Origin: Alphaproteobacteria bacterium
GTDB lineage: Bacteria; Pseudomonadota; Alphaproteobacteria; Rhizobiales; Xanthobacteraceae
Direction: 5' to 3'
Length of the DNA: 44,214 bases
Assembly: GCA_016869215.1 (NCBI GenBank)
Contig: VGEP01000037.1
Coordinates: 1-44,214, forward strand
Shown: positions 41,225 to 44,214 of the stretch, one piece after another
Numbering within the stretch: the first letter of the stretch is position 1
Layout: every line of letters starts with the position of its first letter
Position numbers and translations under genes: made by a program
The notes under the pieces: generated by a model
Told to the model about the DNA's origin: nothing
Database searches by the model: none
Seen by the model: only the letters and a program-made list of their open reading frames with translations

Positions 41225-41325
41225 AGAGCCCCGGCTTTGATGCGATCAAAGCCGGGGCTCCGGCTTTTTGCTTTGACGCGTTTTCTTGACGCGAACCGGT
41301 TTCCACTTCGCTCGAAAACGCTATG
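41225..41325 (+). repeat. Dispersed palindromic repeat, copy 2
   Basis: Hairpin CCGGCTTTGAT-gcg-ATCAAAGCCGG inside AGAGCC...GGCTC, then CTTTTTGCTTTGACGCG and the shared module TTTTCTTGACGCGAACCGGT...CTCGAAAACGCTATGG. It is nearly identical to copy 1 in both halves. It ends 10 nt before the cytochrome P460 stop and occupies the convergent junction. Confidence 0.87.
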
Positions 41326-41334
41326 GAAGCCTCG

Positions 41335-41862
41335 TCAGCGCGTCGGCGACTTCATCCGGTCGTAGGTGAAGACGAAGTCGAGCCGGGCTTCGAGCGGCTT
41401 GTGGCACTTGAAGCAGTTCTCGAGCTTGGCCGCGGCGTTGGGCGTACGGTCGGCGCGGAACGCCCGGTATTCCCATTCGCCGTTGCGCAGGTCCGCCGGA
41501 TACTCGGCGCCCCAGCCCTTGCCCTTCTGCATCACGGTGTAGGCGAGGAGCTTGTCCTTGATGAAGCGGCCGTTGGCGTCCTTCACCGGATTGCCCTTGT
41601 CGTCGAGCTTGGCGGCAAACTGCACCAGCGTGAGCACGGTACCGTGCGGCAAGGGCACGCCCTTCTTGGCGGCCTCGATGGCTCCCGGTGTGGCGTAGAG
41701 CTCGCGGTACTGCTTGTTGTCCGCGCGATCGACGGTCGCGTACAGCACGCCCTTCTCGTAGTCGGCCGGAAACGAAATCAGTTCCGGGCCGGCCAATGCG
41801 GATGCGGCGATGGCGCAGGACATGCCCGCTGCAGCGGCTATGGTCCGTTTGATCGAAATCAT
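41335..41862 (-). CDS. Cytochrome P460 / c'-beta family heme protein
   Basis: A 175-residue periplasmic protein with a signal peptide (about 1-25). The mature domain has the P460 pattern DYEKGVLYATVDRADNKQYRE, GTVLTLVQF and GKGWGAEYPADLRNGEWEYRAF. The single heme c site C150-x-x-C153-H154 (CFKCH) is at the C-terminus, followed by FVFTYDRM. Family members oxidise hydroxylamine or bind and detoxify NO. Whether the lysine-heme cross-link of true P460 forms cannot be told. The ATG at 41862 (MISIKRT) gives the proper signal; the open frame continues upstream without family sequence. Confidence 0.88.
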   Translation of the reverse strand: MISIKRTIAAAAGMSCAIAASALAGPELISFPADYEKGVLYATVDRADNKQYRELYATPGAIEAAKKGVPLPHGTVLTLVQFAAKLDDKGNPVKDANGRFIKDKLLAYTVMQKGKGWGAEYPADLRNGEWEYRAFRADRTPNAAAKLENCFKCHKPLEARLDFVFTYDRMKSPTR

Positions 41863-42048
41863 CGGTAGGTCCCCCCGAGACAGGCGCCGGCACAATAGCC
41901 CGCGCCTCGCGCATCCTATGCCGATGTGCGAACGCGCGGGCTTCACAAGTCGGAGAGCTTTGAAAGAAGAGCCGATGGGGCGCGATCCCAATCCGGTCCG
42001 TGCGTCGCGGATGCCTGGCGGCGCACGGCCGGATTCGTGCCGGCGGTA

Positions 42049-42447
42049 TCAGTCGCGCGGCCGTTGCTCCCGTGCCGCAGATGCCTTCAACTGCATCAGG
42101 CTGTCGGCGATGATCTTCATCGAGGTCATGGTGGCCTGGCTGAGCGACGCATAGCCCGCCAGCTCGCGGTGGATGCGCTCGCCTTCGCCGCGCAGCAAGT
42201 CGCGTACGTTGCTCAGTTCGCCGATGACGCGTTCGATCTCCACGACCGACGCGCCGGCCACGCGCTGGAGCGCCGAGTTGACCCCGTCCATGGAGACGTC
42301 CGTCGTCTCCGGCCGCGGCCTGCGGAACACCGAAACGTCGCGCCGCACGAAGGCGCGGATCTCGCCCTCCACCTCGTCGACGGCCGCAATCGTCGCCTCG
42401 ATCGCCTGATCGGCGTCGCCCGGTCGTTCAGGTTTTGTGACAGTCAT
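42049..42447 (-). CDS. Helical hypothetical protein
   Basis: A cytoplasmic protein of 132 residues without signal or membrane segment, dominated by long helices (DQAIEATIAAVDEVEGEIRAF; ASVVEIERVIGELSNVRDLL; SLSQATMTSMKIIADSLMQLK). The repeated heptad-like spacing suggests a coiled coil or a helical bundle. It slightly resembles phasin-like or methyl-accepting helical proteins, but no diagnostic motif is present. The start at 42447 is preceded by GGGAG at a good distance. No function proposed. Confidence 0.7.
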   Translation of the reverse strand: MTVTKPERPGDADQAIEATIAAVDEVEGEIRAFVRRDVSVFRRPRPETTDVSMDGVNSALQRVAGASVVEIERVIGELSNVRDLLRGEGERIHRELAGYASLSQATMTSMKIIADSLMQLKASAAREQRPRD

Positions 42448-42548
42448 ACTGCGCTCCCTTTATTCGCAGAATTGCGAACACGCTCCCGTAACGCGGTCAT
42501 TGCGGCACGGCAGGTGGGCGAATCCGCGGCGAGCGCCGCCGCATTGGA

Positions 42549-42597
42549 GCCGCAATCGCGCGTGCTCCGGATGCACGCGCGGCAACGCGATTGCGGC
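42549..42597. repeat. Long perfect hairpin downstream of the 281-aa gene
   Basis: A 12-bp perfect stem GCCGCAATCGCG (42549-42560) / CGCGATTGCGGC (42586-42597) encloses a smaller hairpin CGTGC-tccggat-GCACG (42561-42577). It starts 8 nt beyond the stop of the leftward gene at 42605. There is no T-run, so it may stabilise a 3' end instead of acting as an intrinsic terminator. Confidence 0.7.
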
Positions 42598-42604
42598 AGC
42601 GGTG

Positions 42605-43450
42605 TCAGTAGCCGATCAGGATTTCGACGACGGTCGGGCGCACCGCGCGGATTGCGGCGTCGCTGGAGAGGAACTCCTTGCCGCCCGCGACGGCCTTGCG
42701 CGCATCCTCCGGCGCCTTGGCGTCGGCGGCGAGGCGCATGCCGACCTTGCAGCCGCCCGGCAGCGAGGACAGTCCGCCGCCGTCCCAACTCACGACCGAC
42801 GCGGTGCCGTCGGCGGCCAAACCGGTGAGCTTGAACGGCTTGCCGTTGGACTTCTCAAGCGCCGCGAGCGGCGTGCCGAGCTTCAATCCTTTCGGCGCCA
42901 CCCATTGCGAGCGGCCGTTGATCGCGATCACCGAGGTGTCGGCGCGGCTGCCCTCGTTGTTCCACAGCACTTCGAGCCGGCGCTTCGGATCGTTCGGAAA
43001 CAGGATCGTGGCGCTGATCTTGCTGCCGTCGGGACCGTCGACCGGACCGTAGGCGACGTTTCGCGAGTCGTACTTGATCGCGATCTTCAGATGCGTGGAG
43101 TCCTTGGCGAAGACGCCGGTGCAGGCGACAACGTTGGCGCCGGCGGGGGGGCGGGGCTGGGCGGCCTGCTTGGGCGCCGGCTTGGCGGCGGGGGAGCCGT
43201 CGGGATTGGTCTGGGCCTGCGGGCGGCGGGCGGGCGCGGGCTTCTGCGTCTGCGGCTGGATCGGCTCGGCCTGGGGGCGCTGGGTTTCCGGCCAGCGGTC
43301 GCGCACGGCGGGCGCGGAGCCTGCCGGCGGGGGCGGCGGCGGAAACTGCGCGGCCGCGAATTCCGGGAGCATGAGCAGGGCCGCGGCGGCGAGGCCCATT
43401 CTTGCGGCACTCTGGTTTGCAGCACGCTGGCTTGCAGCACGTTTCTTCAT
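42605..43450 (-). CDS. Secreted proline-rich hypothetical protein
   Basis: A protein of 281 residues with a signal peptide (about 18-35, MGLAAAALLMLPEFAAAQ), then a Pro/Gln/Ala-rich linker (about 36-105). The C-terminal domain (about 106-281) includes ACTGVFAKDSTHLKIAIKYD, KRRLEVLWNNEGSRADTSVIAI, GTPLAALEKSNGKPFKLTGL and the end AIRAVRPTVVEILIGY. The GTPLAALEKSNGKPF segment resembles a motif seen in other bacterial secreted proteins of unknown function. The two cysteines in the mature domain could pair. Function unknown; a periplasmic or surface location is inferred from the signal. Confidence 0.75.
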   Translation of the reverse strand: MKKRAASQRAANQSAARMGLAAAALLMLPEFAAAQFPPPPPPAGSAPAVRDRWPETQRPQAEPIQPQTQKPAPARRPQAQTNPDGSPAAKPAPKQAAQPRPPAGANVVACTGVFAKDSTHLKIAIKYDSRNVAYGPVDGPDGSKISATILFPNDPKRRLEVLWNNEGSRADTSVIAINGRSQWVAPKGLKLGTPLAALEKSNGKPFKLTGLAADGTASVVSWDGGGLSSLPGGCKVGMRLAADAKAPEDARKAVAGGKEFLSSDAAIRAVRPTVVEILIGY

Positions 43451-43548
43451 TGCGTCCTCCCGACGGGAACAGGGCTACGCGGAGCCGAGAGCATCAAAGC
43501 ACGACCCCGACCATAGTCGTTCCGGCAGGCGCAAATCCAGCGCCGCGT

Positions 43549-43842
43549 TTAATGCGACCGCGACCCGCGCGCCGGCTGCCGCCCGCGGCGGCGCGGGCCG
43601 TCCTCCGGCGTGACCACCGGCCGGCCGTCGTAGAACTGGTTGGGCGCGCAGAACCCGCCCATCCCGGACACCGCCCATTCGCATTGCTGCAGCGTGACGA
43701 AGTAGCAATTGGTGCCGCCGGCGTCCTCGCCGCCGCCGCCGTAGTGCGCGCACCAGCGGTAGGGATCGGCCCTGGCGGCGTCGAACGCCGACGCGGCGAA
43801 CAGGGCGAATAGCGCGAAGAACGCTGCCATGACGATGCGCAT
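43549..43842 (-). CDS. DUF3551 domain small secreted protein
   Basis: A 97-residue protein with signal peptide (about 1-25, ending DAARAD). The DUF3551 core follows: PYRWCAHYGGGGEDAGGTNCYFVTLQQCEWAVSGMGGFCAPNQFY. Its four cysteines have the family spacing for two disulphides. This family is abundant in Bradyrhizobium relatives and has no known function. A GGAGG site precedes the ATG at 43842; a longer open frame to 43911 is not needed. The arginine-rich end is likely disordered. Confidence 0.85.
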   Translation of the reverse strand: MRIVMAAFFALFALFAASAFDAARADPYRWCAHYGGGGEDAGGTNCYFVTLQQCEWAVSGMGGFCAPNQFYDGRPVVTPEDGPRRRGRQPARGSRSH

Positions 43843-43987
43843 GGATGCCTCCCGATACGATCGAGCCGCAAAACCGGCCGCAATGCCGGATGCCGCGCGA
43901 ATGGGCGGCACAGGGGCTCGAACGCTTTAACAACGCTGCGACGCGAATATTTCTTTTTCGTGGCGCGGAAGTCCTGGCCGCCGGCGG

Positions 43988-44214
43988 TCAGCGCCGGCCG
44001 GTGGCGTCGGCGACGCATTTGTCGACGAATGCGATCCGGGCGTCGATGCTGCGCAGGTTGCGCTGCTTCTCGACCTTGCCCCAGCATTCGACGCGGGCGT
44101 CCTGCACTTGCAGGACGTCGGGCGGGCCGGAACGCGCCGGAGCCGCGGCCGAAGCGGGGCCCGCCGCGGGTGCGGATGCAGCGCCTGGCGCGGGCGAAGG
44201 CGCGGCTGCGGCAG
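43988..44214 (-). CDS. Secreted hypothetical protein (partial, N-terminus outside window)
   Basis: The C-terminal 75 codons of a gene entering from the right edge. An Ala/Pro-rich stretch is followed by DVLQVQDARVECWGKVEKQR and then RIAFVDKCVADATGRR before the stop. Two cysteines (ECWGK and VDKCV) flank a helical segment and could pair. The alanine/proline-rich stretch before it suggests a linker after a signal peptide, as in the neighbouring gene at 42605. No family recognised; the frame is supported by clean codon usage and its clear stop. Confidence 0.55.
   Translation of the reverse strand, partial: AAAAPSPAPGAASAPAAGPASAAAPARSGPPDVLQVQDARVECWGKVEKQRNLRSIDARIAFVDKCVADATGRR

Noticed and set aside
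42444-42604. A short minus-strand frame ending in a 4-nt overlap with the gene starting at 42447
   Set aside because: There is no plausible start with a ribosome-binding site outside the neighbouring gene, and it runs through the 12-bp hairpin. The overlap is probably chance.
1-44214. A possible CRISPR array, prophage or integrated element
   Set aside because: No spaced direct repeats, integrase, transposase or phage structural genes were seen on either strand.

Overview
The window is chromosomal DNA from a high-GC alphaproteobacterium of the order Hyphomicrobiales (Rhizobiales), most like the Bradyrhizobium/Rhodopseudomonas/Pseudolabrys group. This rests on the ribF-ileS-lspA and hisS...hisZ-hisG arrangements, the DUF3551 and DUF2076 proteins, the degenerate EAL membrane protein, and the intergenic palindromic repeats. 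By-eye counts put typical coding DNA near two-thirds GC. No phage, transposase, rRNA, tRNA or CRISPR was seen. Nearly all of it is ordinary chromosome; the unusual signals are patches inside genes, small modules and repeats.

Layout. 1-6190: mutL (cut by the window edge), a DUF3592 protein, then a leftward block of two M16 peptidase-family genes, pgi and arfB. 6290-11660: leftward ribF, ileS, lspA and a secreted hypothetical protein, which probably continue into the M16 genes. 11.98-16.4 kb: a stand-alone CheY-like receiver, a NagD-like HAD phosphatase coupled to a TipF-like degenerate EAL protein, and an ArnT/PMT-like membrane glycosyltransferase. 16.4-19.4 kb: a three-gene ABC exporter with every junction overlapping by 4 nt. 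19.6-20.1 kb: hicA-hicB toxin-antitoxin. 20.2-28.5 kb: beta-alanine-type aminotransferase, hisS, then hisZ-hisG. A SnoaL-like protein and a ZnuD-like zinc receptor with an upstream Zur-like palindrome sit between hisS and hisZ on the opposite strand. 28.6-32.2 kb: nitronate monooxygenase, then a GtrA / GT2 / ChbG-HpnK deacetylase module that looks like a polyprenyl-phosphate hexosamine pathway. 32.3-38.5 kb: DUF2076 protein, L,D-transpeptidase, a CheZ-like phosphatase, MFS transporter, GST, cold-shock protein, rlmJ. 38.6-44.2 kb: secreted RNase T2, PaaI-type thioesterase, a 50-residue membrane peptide, cytochrome P460, and several small secreted hypothetical proteins.

Points that stand out. 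(1) Low-GC, rare-codon patches lie almost exactly over the inserted domains of two aminoacyl-tRNA synthetases: the CP1 editing domain of IleRS and the insertion domain of HisRS. (2) A GtrA-GT2-ChbG module parallels the Francisella NaxD route for amino-sugar decoration of lipid A, with an orphan ArnT-like transferase elsewhere in the window. (3) The CheZ-like protein keeps both the DxxxQ catalytic pair and the C-terminal CheY-binding tail. (4) A Zur-like operator precedes the ZnuD-like receptor. (5) A repeat family occurs three times, each time filling a convergent gene junction and ending within about 10 nt of a stop codon.
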